The notes beneath the pieces are model-generated. The model saw only the letters and a list, made by a program, of their open reading frames with translations. It was not told the DNA's origin and did not search any database. This document shows, piece after piece, positions 25,480 through 36,081 of a DNA stretch of 64,000 bases. A program made the translations under genes and the position numbers. Origin of the DNA: Flavobacteriaceae bacterium UBA4166 (lineage in GTDB: Bacteria; Bacteroidota; Bacteroidia; Flavobacteriales; Flavobacteriaceae); NCBI GenBank assembly GCA_002379985.1, contig DFVG01000007.1, positions 1-64,000 on the forward strand, read 5' to 3'. Position 1 is the first letter of the stretch, and each line of letters starts with the position of its first letter.

Positions 25480-26893
25480 CTCCAAAATTTCTCTTGTCTT
25501 TACCTGGCTTTCCTATGGCTATGTTGCCGTGTTGGTAGTAAGTAGCGTGTCGCATTTTTTCTTTTGGGATACGGTACAACTCGCTTCTAAACATGCCCAC
25601 TTCTTTTATAACGACAATTTCGAGTCTATTTTGCTGCCGGAACACTTGGATAGCGGTCATATTCCAACGTTTGGTTGGGTGTTGGGGTTGCTATGGAGTG
25701 TCTTCGGAAAATCGTTGTGGGTAGGGCATTTGTTAATGTTGCCTTTTGGAATAGGAATCGTCTATCAATTACGGAAGCTCGCGCAGCAGTTTGTGGCGCC
25801 GCCATGGACAAGTGTCGTCTGTTTTTTGGTGCTTTTAGATCCTACACTTTCAAGTCAACTAACGCTTGTAACCCCAGACATTCCTTTAGTATTTGTCTTT
25901 CTATGGTTGGTAAATTCTGTTGTAAAGAACCACCGTATAGGAATTATGTTTGGAGTGGCGCTACTCTTTCTAATAAGTATGCGCGGCATGATGATCGCCT
26001 TTTGTTTGCTGCTGTTGGATATTATGCTGAATACCTCTTTCAAACAACCAGGAAAGCAAATTTTTATGAATCTGTGTAAAAAAAGTATCGCGTACTTTCC
26101 CGCAGTTATCATTTTTATAGCGTATTTCGGGTATCACTATATGGAGAAAGGATGGGTGGGGTTTCACGAAAGCTCTCCCTGGGCCGAAAGTTTTGCACGC
26201 GTAGGATGGAAAGGATTTCTTCGGAATTTGGGGATCTTCGGATGGCGGCTTCTTGATTTTGGCCGCATCGGAATATGGATAGCGCTGTTGTTTCTTGGAA
26301 TTCGCTTCCGAAAGCAACTATTTCAGAGGGACCGTAAACCACTTTTGCTGTTAGCGTTGGTACTATTCTGTTTGCTTCCGCTGAATATGTTGTGGGCCAA
26401 AGGGCTGTTAGGGCATCGATATTTGCTTCCCATCTATATCATGATCGCTTTGGTGGGGTTGTTTACCCTTACTTCCGAAGCCATCTCAAAAAAATTACGC
26501 GTTATCTTATTGACCGGCATCGGAGTGCTCTTAATAACCGGAAACCTTTGGATCTATCCTCCAAAGGTGGCACAGGGGTGGGACGCTACCTTAGCACATC
26601 GACCTTATTATTCACTTCGTGGAGAAGCGTTAAACTATATGAAGACCCAACAAATTCCTGTGACAGAAAGCGGCTCGTTCTTTCCTAACACCGCGTCCTT
26701 TTCAGCCATAGACCTCACTGAAAATGAACAGCGGTTTCATCAATTTAATGGAAAACAAACATATGTTTTCTATTCGAACGTTTACAATTTAAGCGATCAA
26801 GAATGGATGTGGTTAGAAACCAATTATTCCGAAGTAAAGCGCTTTGAAAGAGCGGGAGTGTGGGTAGCGATATTTAAAAAGACACTTCCTTAA
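25466..26893 (+). CDS. polytopic membrane protein, glycosyltransferase 39/ArnT-like
   Basis: A protein of about 475 residues with around ten hydrophobic segments. The first luminal or periplasmic loop after helix 1 contains HAHFFYNDNF and DSGHIPTFGW, and acidic positions in this loop are typical of GT-C mannosyl/arabinosyl transferases. LLDPTLSSQLTLVTPDIP follows. A C-terminal soluble part (about 375-475) faces the periplasm. The start is uncertain: ATG at 25466 overlaps the GT2 stop by 14 bases and ATG at 25448 by 32. The GT-C assignment rests on topology and neighbour, not on a strict motif. Its stop overlaps the converging PAP2 gene by 4 bases. Confidence 0.7.
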   Translation: MRLNSSKISLVFTWLSYGYVAVLVVSSVSHFFFWDTVQLASKHAHFFYNDNFESILLPEHLDSGHIPTFGWVLGLLWSVFGKSLWVGHLLMLPFGIGIVYQLRKLAQQFVAPPWTSVVCFLVLLDPTLSSQLTLVTPDIPLVFVFLWLVNSVVKNHRIGIMFGVALLFLISMRGMMIAFCLLLLDIMLNTSFKQPGKQIFMNLCKKSIAYFPAVIIFIAYFGYHYMEKGWVGFHESSPWAESFARVGWKGFLRNLGIFGWRLLDFGRIGIWIALLFLGIRFRKQLFQRDRKPLLLLALVLFCLLPLNMLWAKGLLGHRYLLPIYIMIALVGLFTLTSEAISKKLRVILLTGIGVLLITGNLWIYPPKVAQGWDATLAHRPYYSLRGEALNYMKTQQIPVTESGSFFPNTASFSAIDLTENEQRFHQFNGKQTYVFYSNVYNLSDQEWMWLETNYSEVKRFERAGVWVAIFKKTLP

Positions 26894-27753
26894 AAGGTGT
26901 ATTTTAATGCCATAGCTTGGTATTCATCACCGGTAAAGCGGTTGATACCGCGTGTTGGATAAAACGAAAAATCACTATTTTTTTTCTTGTGCAGTTCAGG
27001 GATCACAATTCCTGCGGTCGCTCCCAAAGCATATCCTAAGATAACATCCGTCAAGAAATGTTGTCCGGCTTGAATTCTAAAGTACCCTACACTTGCTGGA
27101 AGCACCGCAGCACCTGTCCAAACCCAAAATTTTCCGTTGGCATCAGGGTTGAAGTCGCTGTAAGCTTTCGCCATAAAGAAGGTCGCAGTAGCGGTGGCTG
27201 CTACGTGTCCGGAGTAAAAAGAACGTTGTCCGTTGTTACTCATCCGCCGATCGCGTCCGGTTACCCCACTATCATCATAAACATACGGTCGACTGCGATC
27301 TACGAGTCCGGCCGTTATGGTATAAATGGCTGCGGTAGTTGCTAAGCTTTCCACATACAAGCCGATATATTGCCCGGTATGATCATTAATTTCATCATCA
27401 AACAACATCGCAAAAGGAGCTGCAAAAGAAAGTGCAAAAGGGATATCGCTGATCTTACTAGCATCTTCATCGTGATTACCCGCCGCCCATCGATCAATAA
27501 AATTGATGTCATCGATAGCGCCATCTAAGTCGTTTTCAATCCGCGCAAACTCTTCAGGGTCTATATCATCTTTGTTTTGGATCAGCAGGAGTCCCCCGGC
27601 AGAGGCTCCAATTCCTACTCCGGTCCAGATTCCGTCACGCACCCAATTCCATTCATAAGGAGAGGGGTGGGAGGTGTTGTCGCTTTCGGTCTGAGCGAGA
27701 AGCGGTTGAACAATTAAAAACAGTAAGCTGGCAAGTAAAGTCGATTTTCTCAT
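26890..27753 (-). CDS. PAP2-family phosphatase
   Basis: A protein of 287 residues with a signal peptide (1-20). The acid phosphatase motifs are readable in order: GLVDRSRPYVYDD (motif 1), RSFYSGHVA (motif 2, catalytic His) and RIQAGQHFLTDVI (motif 3, His and Asp). Several hydrophobic helices surround the motifs. It probably dephosphorylates a lipid phosphate such as undecaprenyl diphosphate or a phosphatidate at the membrane. A hydrophilic segment (60-105) between the first two helices is unusual in length. No adjacent partner apart from the converging GT-C gene. Confidence 0.85.
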   Translation of the reverse strand: MRKSTLLASLLFLIVQPLLAQTESDNTSHPSPYEWNWVRDGIWTGVGIGASAGGLLLIQNKDDIDPEEFARIENDLDGAIDDINFIDRWAAGNHDEDASKISDIPFALSFAAPFAMLFDDEINDHTGQYIGLYVESLATTAAIYTITAGLVDRSRPYVYDDSGVTGRDRRMSNNGQRSFYSGHVAATATATFFMAKAYSDFNPDANGKFWVWTGAAVLPASVGYFRIQAGQHFLTDVILGYALGATAGIVIPELHKKKNSDFSFYPTRGINRFTGDEYQAMALKYTF

Positions 27754-27960
27754 GTGTTAAAGATACTACAAGCGAGAATGCGTAACGTTGATTTAACATT
27801 CCATTAATTCAATTTTAGGGAATTGTAAAGGAATCAAATTCGGTAGAGAAACCTGATAATTACTAACAAATAGAGCCTCATATTTGTTAATTACTTTCTC
27901 TTGTCTTTGTTTCTATTTTTTCGTCGAAACCCTATATTTAACGCCTATTCGCACGATTTT

Positions 27961-29811
27961 ATGGCTACATCACAATATACCGAAGAGAACATTCGCTCCC
28001 TCGATTGGAAAGAACATATTCGCATGCGTCCTGGAATGTATATCGGGAAGTTGGGCGATGGGTCTTCTGCAGATGACGGGATCTATATTCTTTTGAAAGA
28101 GGTGATCGATAACTGTATCGATGAATTTGTAATGGGAGCTGGGAAGACCATTGAAATTCGCATTAAGGATAAAGAGGTGAAGGTACGTGATTACGGACGA
28201 GGGATCCCCTTAGGAAAGGTAGTAGATGTGGTTTCTAAGATGAATACCGGCGGAAAATATGATACCCGAGCGTTTAAGAAATCGGTCGGACTCAACGGTG
28301 TGGGTACCAAAGCGGTGAATGCGTTATCAGCTTCTTTTAAAGTGGAGTCGGTTCGCGACGGAAAGTTGAAGCGCGCTTCGTTTGAATTGGGAGAATTGAA
28401 AGAGAATCCTGAGGTTGAGGACACCTCGAAGCGCAAAGGAACACGGGTGATGTTCATTCCAGATGAAAGTATTTTTAAGAATTATAAGTTCCGAAAGGAA
28501 TACGTTGAAAAAATGCTTCGGAATTATGTCTATCTCAATCCCGGGCTTACCATTGATTTCAACGGTGAGAAGTTCTTTTCAGAAAACGGACTCAAAGATC
28601 TGCTCGAAGACAATATGGCGAAAGAGGATATGTTGTATCCCATCGTGCATTTAAAAGGTGATGACATTGAGATCGCCATTACCCATCACAAGAGTCAGTA
28701 TAGCGAAGAATACCACAGTTTTGTCAATGGACAAAATACCACGCAAGGCGGCACGCACCAATCGGCATTCCGCGAAGCGATCGTTAAAACACTTCGTGAT
28801 TTCTACGGAAAGAATTACGATGCCAGCGATATTAGAAAATCTATCGTAGCGGCCATCAGTATCAAAGTGATGGAGCCTGTTTTTGAGAGTCAAACAAAAA
28901 CCAAACTTGGTTCTACCGATATGGGCGGTAATCTTCCTACGGTACGAACCTATGTGAATGATTTTGTGAAGACACAGTTGGATAATTTTCTTCATAAGAA
29001 TACAGAAGTAGCCGAGAAGATCCAAAAGAAGATCGTTCAAGCTGAAAAGGAGCGAAAAGAATTAAGCGGCATCCGAAAATTGGCGAGAGATCGTGCAAAA
29101 AAAGCAAATCTTCATAATAAAAAACTTCGTGATTGCCGGGTACATTTGGGTGATATGAAAAAAGACAATCGCTTAGACACTACCTTGTTTATCACCGAGG
29201 GAGATTCGGCCAGCGGAAGTATTACGAAAAGCAGAAATGTAAATACACAAGCGGTTTTTAGTTTGAAAGGAAAACCGTTGAACAGCTATGGTCTTTCAAA
29301 AAAGATCGTGTACGAAAACGAAGAGTTCAATTTACTACAAGCAGCATTGAATATTGAAGAGTCTATTGAAGATCTTCGGTATAATAATATCGTGATCGCC
29401 ACAGATGCCGATGTGGATGGAATGCACATTCGGCTGTTGTTGATCACCTTTTTTCTGCAATTCTTTCCGGAAGTGATCAAAGAAGGGCATCTGTATATCT
29501 TGCAAACACCCTTATTCCGCGTGCGAAATAAAAAAGAGACTATTTATTGCTATTCGGAACAAGAACGAATTGATGCCATTGAAAAATTGAAACCAAAGCC
29601 TGAAATCACACGATTTAAGGGGCTGGGAGAAATCTCTCCCGATGAATTTCAGCATTTTATTGGTGATGATATTCGGTTGGACCCCGTAATGTTGGATAAG
29701 GCCATGAGTATTGAAGAGTTATTGAAATTCTATATGGGAAAAAACACCCCTGATCGGCAAGAATTTATTATCGAAAATCTAAAAGTTGAACTGGATAAGG
29801 TTGAAGCGTAA
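27961..29811 (+). CDS. parE: DNA topoisomerase IV subunit B (type IIA, ATPase subunit)
   Basis: The ATPase subunit of topoisomerase IV, 616 residues. The GHKL ATP site is visible ([37 protein letters not shown]), as are QGGTHQSAF and the TOPRIM metal site [10 protein letters not shown] (about 410-419) with DADVDGMHI (about 481-489). The length, well under GyrB forms with inserts, and the adjacent A subunit identify ParE. I start at ATG 27961 ([10 protein letters not shown]), not at in-frame upstream codons lacking conservation. parC follows after 3 bases. Confidence 0.93.
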   Translation: MATSQYTEENIRSLDWKEHIRMRPGMYIGKLGDGSSADDGIYILLKEVIDNCIDEFVMGAGKTIEIRIKDKEVKVRDYGRGIPLGKVVDVVSKMNTGGKYDTRAFKKSVGLNGVGTKAVNALSASFKVESVRDGKLKRASFELGELKENPEVEDTSKRKGTRVMFIPDESIFKNYKFRKEYVEKMLRNYVYLNPGLTIDFNGEKFFSENGLKDLLEDNMAKEDMLYPIVHLKGDDIEIAITHHKSQYSEEYHSFVNGQNTTQGGTHQSAFREAIVKTLRDFYGKNYDASDIRKSIVAAISIKVMEPVFESQTKTKLGSTDMGGNLPTVRTYVNDFVKTQLDNFLHKNTEVAEKIQKKIVQAEKERKELSGIRKLARDRAKKANLHNKKLRDCRVHLGDMKKDNRLDTTLFITEGDSASGSITKSRNVNTQAVFSLKGKPLNSYGLSKKIVYENEEFNLLQAALNIEESIEDLRYNNIVIATDADVDGMHIRLLLITFFLQFFPEVIKEGHLYILQTPLFRVRNKKETIYCYSEQERIDAIEKLKPKPEITRFKGLGEISPDEFQHFIGDDIRLDPVMLDKAMSIEELLKFYMGKNTPDRQEFIIENLKVELDKVEA

Positions 29812-29814
29812 CGG

Positions 29815-32523
29815 ATGAGCGACGAGAACAACAACGAACCCTTGGATCCCGAATTGGATCCTCAAGAAAATACCGCTTCGGAGCAAGACCCTTCTTCCGA
29901 AGAAACCATCACACGTGTTACCGGGATGTACCGAGAATGGTTCTTGGACTACGCGAGCTATGTGATCTTAGAACGTGCGGTCCCTGCCATTGAAGACGGC
30001 TTCAAACCGGTACAGCGCCGTATTATGCATTCCATGAAAGATCTGGACGATGGGCGCTACAACAAGGTGGCAAATATCGTAGGACACACAATGCAGTACC
30101 ATCCGCATGGAGATGCAAGTATTGCAGATGCCATGGTGCAAATTGGCCAAAAAGACCTGTTAATCGATACCCAAGGGAACTGGGGAAACGTGTACACCGG
30201 TGATAGTGCCGCCGCTTCACGATACATTGAAGCGCGCCTTTCAAAGTTTGCGTTAGATGTTGTGTTTAATCCCAAGGTAACGGAATGGCAAGCGTCTTAT
30301 GACGGACGAAAGAAGGAGCCTATAAATTTACCGGTAAAGTTTCCGTTATTGTTAGCACAAGGAGCCGAAGGAATTGCTGTTGGACTTTCCACGAAAGTGC
30401 TTCCACATAACTTTTTGGAATTGATCGATGCGTCCATCAAACACTTACAGGGTAAACGCTTTCAATTGGTTCCGGATTTTCCAACAGGTGGAATCATGGA
30501 TGCTACGAATTATAACGACGGACTCAGAGGTGGGAAGATTCGAAGTAGGGCGCGCATTCTTCAGCAAGACAAAAATACCTTAGTGATTACCGAAATTCCC
30601 TTCGGAACCACCACCAGTAGTTTGATCGATTCTATCTTAAAGGCGAACGACAAAGGAAAAATCAAGATAAAACGCATAGAAGATAACACGGCAGCGGAGG
30701 TAGAAATTCTGGTGCATATCCCTAGTGGTATATCACCGGACAAAACGATAGACGCACTGTATGCTTTTACCAATTGCGAGACGTCTATCTCTCCGTTGGG
30801 CTGTGTTATTGAAGATAATAAGCCGCTGTTTATTGGGGTTTCTGAAATGCTGCGGCGCTCTACCGATCTTACGGTTGAGTTATTGAAACAGGAATTGGAG
30901 ATCCGATTGCAAGAGTTGGAAGAGCAATGGCATTTTGCTTCTCTGGAGCGCATTTTTATTGAAAACCGAATTTACCGCGACATCGAGGAGGAAGAAACCT
31001 GGGAAGGCGTCATCGCTGCCATCGACAAAGGCTTACAGCCGCATATCAAACATCTCAAACGAGACGTGACGGAAGAAGATATTGTGCGGCTTACGGAAAT
31101 ACGTATCAAACGTATTTCGAAATTCGATATCGATAAAGCGCAACAAAAAATTGAAGCATTGGAAGCTCAAATTGCTGAAGTAAAACATCACTTGGCACAT
31201 TTGATTGACTTTGCGATCGATTACTTCAAGCGATTGAAGAAGGATTACGGAGATGGAAAGGAACGAAAAGCGGAGATTCGCGTTTTTGATGAAATTCAAA
31301 AATCGAAAGTTGTTATTCGAAATACAAAACTGTATGTAAATCGTGAAGAAGGCTTTGTGGGTACGAGCTTACGGAAAGATGAATATGTTACTGATTGTAG
31401 TGATATAGACGATGTGATCGTATTCACGGAAGAAGGAATCATGATGGTTACGAAAGTAGACACTAAAACCTTCGTCGGAAAGAATATCATTCATGTGGCG
31501 GTCTTTAAGAAGAAAGACAAGCGCACTATTTATAACATGATCTATCGTGATGGAGCAAGAGGTGCCACTTATGTAAAACGTTTTGCGGTGACGTCTGTAA
31601 CGCGCGATCGTGAATATGATATGACCAATGGCAATAAAGGCTCGAAGGTCTGGTATTTCACGGCAAATCCCAATGGTGAAGCAGAGATCGTAACGGTTCA
31701 TTTACGCCAATCGGGAAGTATTAAAAAATTGAAATGGGATCTCGATTTTGCCGATATTCTGGTGAAAGGTCGTCGTTCCAAAGGAAATATTGTCACAAAA
31801 TATTCCGTAAAGCGAATCGAACTCAAAGAAAAAGGGTTGTCCACCTTAAAACCACGCAAGATTTGGTTTGATGATACCGTACAACGTTTGAATGTTGACG
31901 GCAGAGGAGAATTGATGGGTGAATTTACCAGTGAAGACCGTCTATTGATCATAAAACAAGACGGAACGGTTAAAACGGTGATTCCGGAGCTGACCTTGCG
32001 TTTTGATGAAGATGATATTATCGTTTTGGAAAAATGGGATCCCAAAAAACCGTTATCGGCTATTTATTGGGAAGGTGAAAAGGAGTTGTTCTATGTGAAA
32101 CGCTTTTTGATAGAAAACCCTGATAAAGAAGAGAATATTCTGACCGAACACCAAGACTCCTATTTAGAACGGGTTTTTACCGAACATCGACCCATGGCTG
32201 AGGTTGTCTTTGTGAAAGAGCGCAATAAGCCAAGAAAAGACAATCTTGAGGTGAATTTAGAAGAATTTATTGCTATCAAAGGGATTAGTGCGATGGGAAA
32301 TCAATTAACAAAAGAAAAAGTGCTCGAGATCAATGCGCTTTCTCCGTTGCCTTATGAAGCGCCTGAGCCTATTCCTGCGGAAGAAATGGACGTGATCGAT
32401 GAAGAATCGGTTTCGTCTGAAGATGACTATCACGTTCAAGATGGTACAAGTGCTAAAACGACTTCAGAATCGGGTGGTACTGCCAATAACGATAACGGCG
32501 AAGGACAAACGAGCTTATTTTAA
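29815..32523 (+). CDS. parC: DNA topoisomerase IV subunit A
   Basis: The DNA-cleaving subunit, 902 residues. The catalytic tyrosine lies in AAASRYIEARLS (Tyr at about 136), preceded by MQYHPHGDASIADAM and VGRR-like winged-helix elements. A coiled-coil region (about 420-470) and a C-terminal beta-pinwheel with repeated strand units (about 500-830) follow. The last 70 residues are an acidic Ser/Glu/Asp-rich tail ending QTSLF. With parE it decatenates and relaxes the chromosome. mscL begins 5 bases after the stop. Confidence 0.93.
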   Translation: MSDENNNEPLDPELDPQENTASEQDPSSEETITRVTGMYREWFLDYASYVILERAVPAIEDGFKPVQRRIMHSMKDLDDGRYNKVANIVGHTMQYHPHGDASIADAMVQIGQKDLLIDTQGNWGNVYTGDSAAASRYIEARLSKFALDVVFNPKVTEWQASYDGRKKEPINLPVKFPLLLAQGAEGIAVGLSTKVLPHNFLELIDASIKHLQGKRFQLVPDFPTGGIMDATNYNDGLRGGKIRSRARILQQDKNTLVITEIPFGTTTSSLIDSILKANDKGKIKIKRIEDNTAAEVEILVHIPSGISPDKTIDALYAFTNCETSISPLGCVIEDNKPLFIGVSEMLRRSTDLTVELLKQELEIRLQELEEQWHFASLERIFIENRIYRDIEEEETWEGVIAAIDKGLQPHIKHLKRDVTEEDIVRLTEIRIKRISKFDIDKAQQKIEALEAQIAEVKHHLAHLIDFAIDYFKRLKKDYGDGKERKAEIRVFDEIQKSKVVIRNTKLYVNREEGFVGTSLRKDEYVTDCSDIDDVIVFTEEGIMMVTKVDTKTFVGKNIIHVAVFKKKDKRTIYNMIYRDGARGATYVKRFAVTSVTRDREYDMTNGNKGSKVWYFTANPNGEAEIVTVHLRQSGSIKKLKWDLDFADILVKGRRSKGNIVTKYSVKRIELKEKGLSTLKPRKIWFDDTVQRLNVDGRGELMGEFTSEDRLLIIKQDGTVKTVIPELTLRFDEDDIIVLEKWDPKKPLSAIYWEGEKELFYVKRFLIENPDKEENILTEHQDSYLERVFTEHRPMAEVVFVKERNKPRKDNLEVNLEEFIAIKGISAMGNQLTKEKVLEINALSPLPYEAPEPIPAEEMDVIDEESVSSEDDYHVQDGTSAKTTSESGGTANNDNGEGQTSLF

Positions 32524-32528
32524 AACCA

Positions 32529-32960
32529 ATGGCAAAGTTTATTCAGGAGTTTAAGGATTTTGCCATCAAAGGCAATGTCGTTGATATGGCGGTAGGGATC
32601 ATCATTGGTACTGCCTTCAATAATGTGGTCAATACGCTTGTAAAAAAAGTGGTGATGCCGCCGCTGAGTTTGCTTACGGACGGTGTCAATTTTGTGGATA
32701 AGAAGTACGTATTGCGTACCGCTTCCGAAACTTCAGAGGAAGTGGCGATTGGGTATGGAGAATTGATCAGTGTTTTGATCGACTTTTTAATTATTGCTTT
32801 GACGATCTTTATGGTGATCAAATTCATGAATCGCTTTAAGAAAAAAGCCGAAGATCCTAAAAATCAAACCGTAGAAACCCCTAAAAATATTGAACTATTG
32901 TCCAATATTGAGCAGTTACTGGAACAACAAAATCACATCCTTCAGAAGAAAAAAGAATAA
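32529..32960 (+). CDS. mscL: large-conductance mechanosensitive channel
   Basis: A homopentameric pore that opens on hypo-osmotic shock. The protein is 143 residues. It has the N-terminal amphipathic helix FIQEFKDFAIKGNVVDMAVGIIIG (in two parts, with the pore Gly pattern), a periplasmic loop (about 45-75), TM2 (ISVLIDFLIIALTIFMVIKF, about 79-98) and a C-terminal helix bundle. It is placed 5 bases behind parC, so it is probably expressed with the topoisomerase genes. Its end lies one base from the end of the converging esterase. Confidence 0.95.
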   Translation: MAKFIQEFKDFAIKGNVVDMAVGIIIGTAFNNVVNTLVKKVVMPPLSLLTDGVNFVDKKYVLRTASETSEEVAIGYGELISVLIDFLIIALTIFMVIKFMNRFKKKAEDPKNQTVETPKNIELLSNIEQLLEQQNHILQKKKE

Positions 32961-32961
32961 G

Positions 32962-34581
32962 CTACTCATTGTTTCCGTAGCTATCATCTAAAAATCGATA
33001 CCGATCATCCTGCAACGCCTTCACTGACTTCGATTCTGTATCAATAATCATAATGGTTGGCGTGGAACTATTGGCTTCAGCTGAAGGCCAAGTTGGTAAA
33101 TCAGCTCCATTAGGATCTCCCGTCTTAATAAAATTCGCAAAATACGATTGCATGGTTTTAGACACTGTGTAATCTTCTTCCGTCCATTGATAGGCATCTA
33201 CCAATTTTAAATTCCCCATCGCATAGGGAATTTCACAGGCATGTGGCGCTCCTATGGGCTCAAAATTAGCAGGTGTGTTTTCGGTAGAAGCAGGCAACTT
33301 TTTGCTGTATAGATAGCGATATACTGCTTGTTTGCTGTTTTTTCGATGTAGGTCGAACCATTTCCAGGTGCTGTAGGCTATGAAACGATCGGAGGCCAAG
33401 GCCGTAGCTGAGCGTTCTATAACCTCTTCTGAGCCGGAAGGATAGAGTTGTAGCACTTTTTTTGAATCGTTCGGATATAATTCTTGAAGACGTTTTCTAT
33501 AGTTTTCTTCGGAATACGAAGCACCTTGCATTAAAGCCATTCCGGGTATTTCCGCAGAATTCCACCCTAATAACAACGGAATTTGTGCCTGATTCCTATT
33601 CTGAAAGATTTCAGGGAGGGTTTTGGATAGGAAATAATTATCTAAAACAACCGGAAAACCAAAACGTTGCGAAGCAACGTACGCCTCGTAGATTTCTTTT
33701 GTCGGCAGTTTCCGAAACGCGTCAAGGGATGCATAGCCTGCCTTCTTAATAAATTCTTCGCCAATTTTTTCCGCTTCTGCGAGGGGAACAGGAGCTAACG
33801 TAGGATGAATACCGGCACCACTTTCTCCAATAGCTCCGGAAATCAGGTCTTTTGAAAGGGGAGAGGCCATTTGGTAGCTTACGGAAATGCTTCCGGCAGA
33901 CTCACCGGCAATAGTGACTTTAGTGGGATCTCCGCCAAAGGCAGCAATGTTTTTCTGAACCCATAGCAATGCTGCATGCTGATCTAACAATCCATAGTTT
34001 CCGGAAGCTTTATGAGGGGATTCCTTAGTTAATTCAGGATGTGCAAAAAATCCAAAAATATTAAGGCGGTAATTTACGGTAACCACCACAATACCTTCTT
34101 TTGCCATATTTTCGCCGTCATAACGATACTCAGAACCATCACCAGCCACGAATCCACCACCGTAGAAATACACCAATACCGGAAGGTCTTTTGTATTCGT
34201 CTGCGCAGGTGTCCAAACGTTTAAGTACAAACAATCTTCTGAAAGTCCGTTGGACCGAAATTCCATATCACTAAACACCGGTGCCTGTATTGCCCTTGGG
34301 GCAAACGATTTGGTTTCTTTTACTACCGACCACGATTTTACCGGCTGTGGTGCTTTCCAGCGAAGCGGACCTACCGGAGGTGCTGCATAAGGAATTCCGA
34401 AGAATTTTTGCACTCTGGTTTTGGTGTCAAAATGACCCTCAATAATACCTTGCTCAATAGCGACTCGTGTTGAAAAGCTGTCTTTGTTTTGACAAAACGA
34501 ACGAGCCGAAAACCCTACAAGCGTAATAGTTAATATTATAAAATGTATGTTGTTGATATTAGGTGCTTTATGATCTTTCAT
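32962..34581 (-). CDS. type B carboxylesterase
   Basis: A protein of 539 residues with an N-terminal hydrophobic signal (about 11-31). Type B carboxylesterase landmarks are present: EGHFDTKTRVQKFFGIPYAAPPVGPLRW (in parts), EDCLYLNVWTP, FYGGGFVAGDGS (oxyanion), FGGDPTKVTIAGESAGS (catalytic Ser), the Glu/Asp block and GAPHACEIPYA (catalytic His). It is exported, probably periplasmic. The substrate is unknown. Its ATG overlaps the stop of a small membrane protein gene by 4 bases. Confidence 0.88.
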   Translation of the reverse strand: MKDHKAPNINNIHFIILTITLVGFSARSFCQNKDSFSTRVAIEQGIIEGHFDTKTRVQKFFGIPYAAPPVGPLRWKAPQPVKSWSVVKETKSFAPRAIQAPVFSDMEFRSNGLSEDCLYLNVWTPAQTNTKDLPVLVYFYGGGFVAGDGSEYRYDGENMAKEGIVVVTVNYRLNIFGFFAHPELTKESPHKASGNYGLLDQHAALLWVQKNIAAFGGDPTKVTIAGESAGSISVSYQMASPLSKDLISGAIGESGAGIHPTLAPVPLAEAEKIGEEFIKKAGYASLDAFRKLPTKEIYEAYVASQRFGFPVVLDNYFLSKTLPEIFQNRNQAQIPLLLGWNSAEIPGMALMQGASYSEENYRKRLQELYPNDSKKVLQLYPSGSEEVIERSATALASDRFIAYSTWKWFDLHRKNSKQAVYRYLYSKKLPASTENTPANFEPIGAPHACEIPYAMGNLKLVDAYQWTEEDYTVSKTMQSYFANFIKTGDPNGADLPTWPSAEANSSTPTIMIIDTESKSVKALQDDRYRFLDDSYGNNE

Positions 34582-34778
34582 TTCTTGCTTTTCTTTAATT
34601 TTCTAATACCGAAGATAATAAAGAGATCACCCACTAAAATAAGCCCTATCCAGTAATACCAATTTGGAGCGCCACCCTCTACATCACTTACGAGGAAATA
34701 GATGCCTAAAATTAAGAAAATGATGCCTGCGATGAGCATAAGTTTGGCATTGCGAAGTGCGATTTGTTGGTCTTGCAT
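34578..34778 (-). CDS. small two-helix membrane protein
   Basis: A protein of 66 residues with two hydrophobic helices (about 12-28 and 38-57), separated by SDVEGGAPNWYYW and ended by a Lys-rich tail (RKLKKSKK), which suggests both ends are cytoplasmic. No named domain recognised. It lies between terC (2 bases upstream) and the carboxylesterase (4-base overlap), so the three genes form one leftward unit. Confidence 0.7.
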   Translation of the reverse strand: MQDQQIALRNAKLMLIAGIIFLILGIYFLVSDVEGGAPNWYYWIGLILVGDLFIIFGIRKLKKSKK

Positions 34779-34780
34779 AG

Positions 34781-35620
34781 TTATTTTTTTTCAGAATCAG
34801 AGGTTTCTTCTAAGGGGACTGTTGTCACGATGTCACTCGTTTTTTTGCGATATCGCATATTTATAAATTCAATAAAGAGGGAAAATGCAATGGTAAAGTA
34901 TAAATACCCTTTGGGTATGGTTCCTACCTCTTGGTCGAAAATTACGAGATGTGAGAGGTGAGCTGCTTCCGCAATCAACATAAAACCGATAAGAATCAAA
35001 AATGCGAGTCCGAGTAACTGCACCGTAGGGTGTTTGTTGACAAAGCGACCTACGGGATTGGCAAACGCCATCATAATGATAACCGAAACCACCACGGCAA
35101 TCACCATAATTACGAGAGCGTCTTCGGGAGATTCCCCAATTCCGTTGGTCATTCCTATGGCGGTTAGGATAGAGTCAAAAGAGAATACTATATTGATCAA
35201 GCAAATTTGAACGATTGCTTTGGAAAGAGTCGTAGCGCGCCCTTTTTTGACTTCTCGTTCGTCATGGCCTTTGTCTTCTACTTTTTCATGAATTTCAGTA
35301 GTACTTTTATACAGAAGAAACATTCCACCGGCGAATAATATCAAGCTTTGTCCGCTAATCCCCACATCCAACCACGAAAGGTGTAGCGACCAAAAAGGCG
35401 CCTCCATGGCTACGAGCCAAGAGATTCCGAAGAGCAAAATAATACGGATGATCATCGCCATGAAAAGTCCGATATTCACCGCTTTTTTCTGATGTTCCGG
35501 TTTTAATTTACTGGATGCTAGCGAGATGAAGATAATGTTGTCAATACCCAGTACAATTTCCAGGAATGTAAGGGTAAGTAAAGCCACGAGGGCATCGGGA
35601 GAGGTGAGTATTTCAAACAT
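34781..35620 (-). CDS. TerC family integral membrane protein
   Basis: A polytopic protein of 279 residues of the TerC family, members of which act in metal (notably Mn) homeostasis and tellurite resistance. The key acidic membrane motifs are present: EIVLGIDNIIFISL in helix 1-2, and INIVFSFDSILTAIGM in the middle. About seven hydrophobic segments. A Lys/Glu-rich cytoplasmic loop lies at about 108-133. First gene of a leftward unit. Confidence 0.9.
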   Translation of the reverse strand: MFEILTSPDALVALLTLTFLEIVLGIDNIIFISLASSKLKPEHQKKAVNIGLFMAMIIRIILLFGISWLVAMEAPFWSLHLSWLDVGISGQSLILFAGGMFLLYKSTTEIHEKVEDKGHDEREVKKGRATTLSKAIVQICLINIVFSFDSILTAIGMTNGIGESPEDALVIMVIAVVVSVIIMMAFANPVGRFVNKHPTVQLLGLAFLILIGFMLIAEAAHLSHLVIFDQEVGTIPKGYLYFTIAFSLFIEFINMRYRKKTSDIVTTVPLEETSDSEKK

Positions 35621-35650
35621 AGTGACAATTTGAAATACTAAGGTACTAAG

Positions 35651-36040
35651 TTATTGGTAAATTTCCTCAGCACTAATTTTTGTTGCCGCCCCGCGTTCTT
35701 TTCTATCTTCTCCCACGATGTTATATTCAAACTGATACGTATCTGCTTCGGTGGTAAGGATTTTCATGTGGATCGCTTTTTCTTCGGAACGGTTTTTAGG
35801 ATGTAATTTTTTTACGATGTATTCACAATCATTGATCCAGCGAATACTTGAAGTGTCTGCTTTTCCGCGGAAATAATCAATTTCAATAGAATCATTACGA
35901 ACAAACCGGGTTGTTTCTAGGGTAGTTCCGACCATAGCTTTAAATTCGAATGTACCGGTTCTAAAAGCGTCACAGCGACGTTCAGCTTGGTAACAACCGG
36001 TGATCAAAAAGATGGAACAGAATAACAACGCGCGCAACAT
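35651..36040 (-). CDS. small lipoprotein, conserved in flavobacteria
   Basis: A protein of 129 residues with a lipobox (LITGCYQ, Cys at about 16). The mature part has a Cys pair (RRCDAF, NDCEYIV) and beta-strand-like segments with FEFKAMVGTTLETTRFVRND. Homologues I recall are sometimes labelled as DNA topoisomerase IV, but this lipoprotein has no topoisomerase features and that name should not be used. Function unknown. Confidence 0.7.
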   Translation of the reverse strand: MLRALLFCSIFLITGCYQAERRCDAFRTGTFEFKAMVGTTLETTRFVRNDSIEIDYFRGKADTSSIRWINDCEYIVKKLHPKNRSEEKAIHMKILTTEADTYQFEYNIVGEDRKERGAATKISAEEIYQ

Positions 36041-36081
36041 GTATGAATTTTTTGCAAAGTTCGCAAAAAATTAGCGGGTAC

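Noticed and set aside
27754..27960. Hidden gene or RNA in the gap before parE
   Set aside because: The sequence shows no convincing frame, tRNA fold or terminator. It is most likely the divergent promoter region, with no exact TAnnTTTG match.
35651..36040. Topoisomerase IV label for the small lipoprotein family
   Set aside because: The protein is a 129-residue lipoprotein with a signal and lipobox and no topoisomerase motif. The real topoisomerase IV genes are at 27961-32523.
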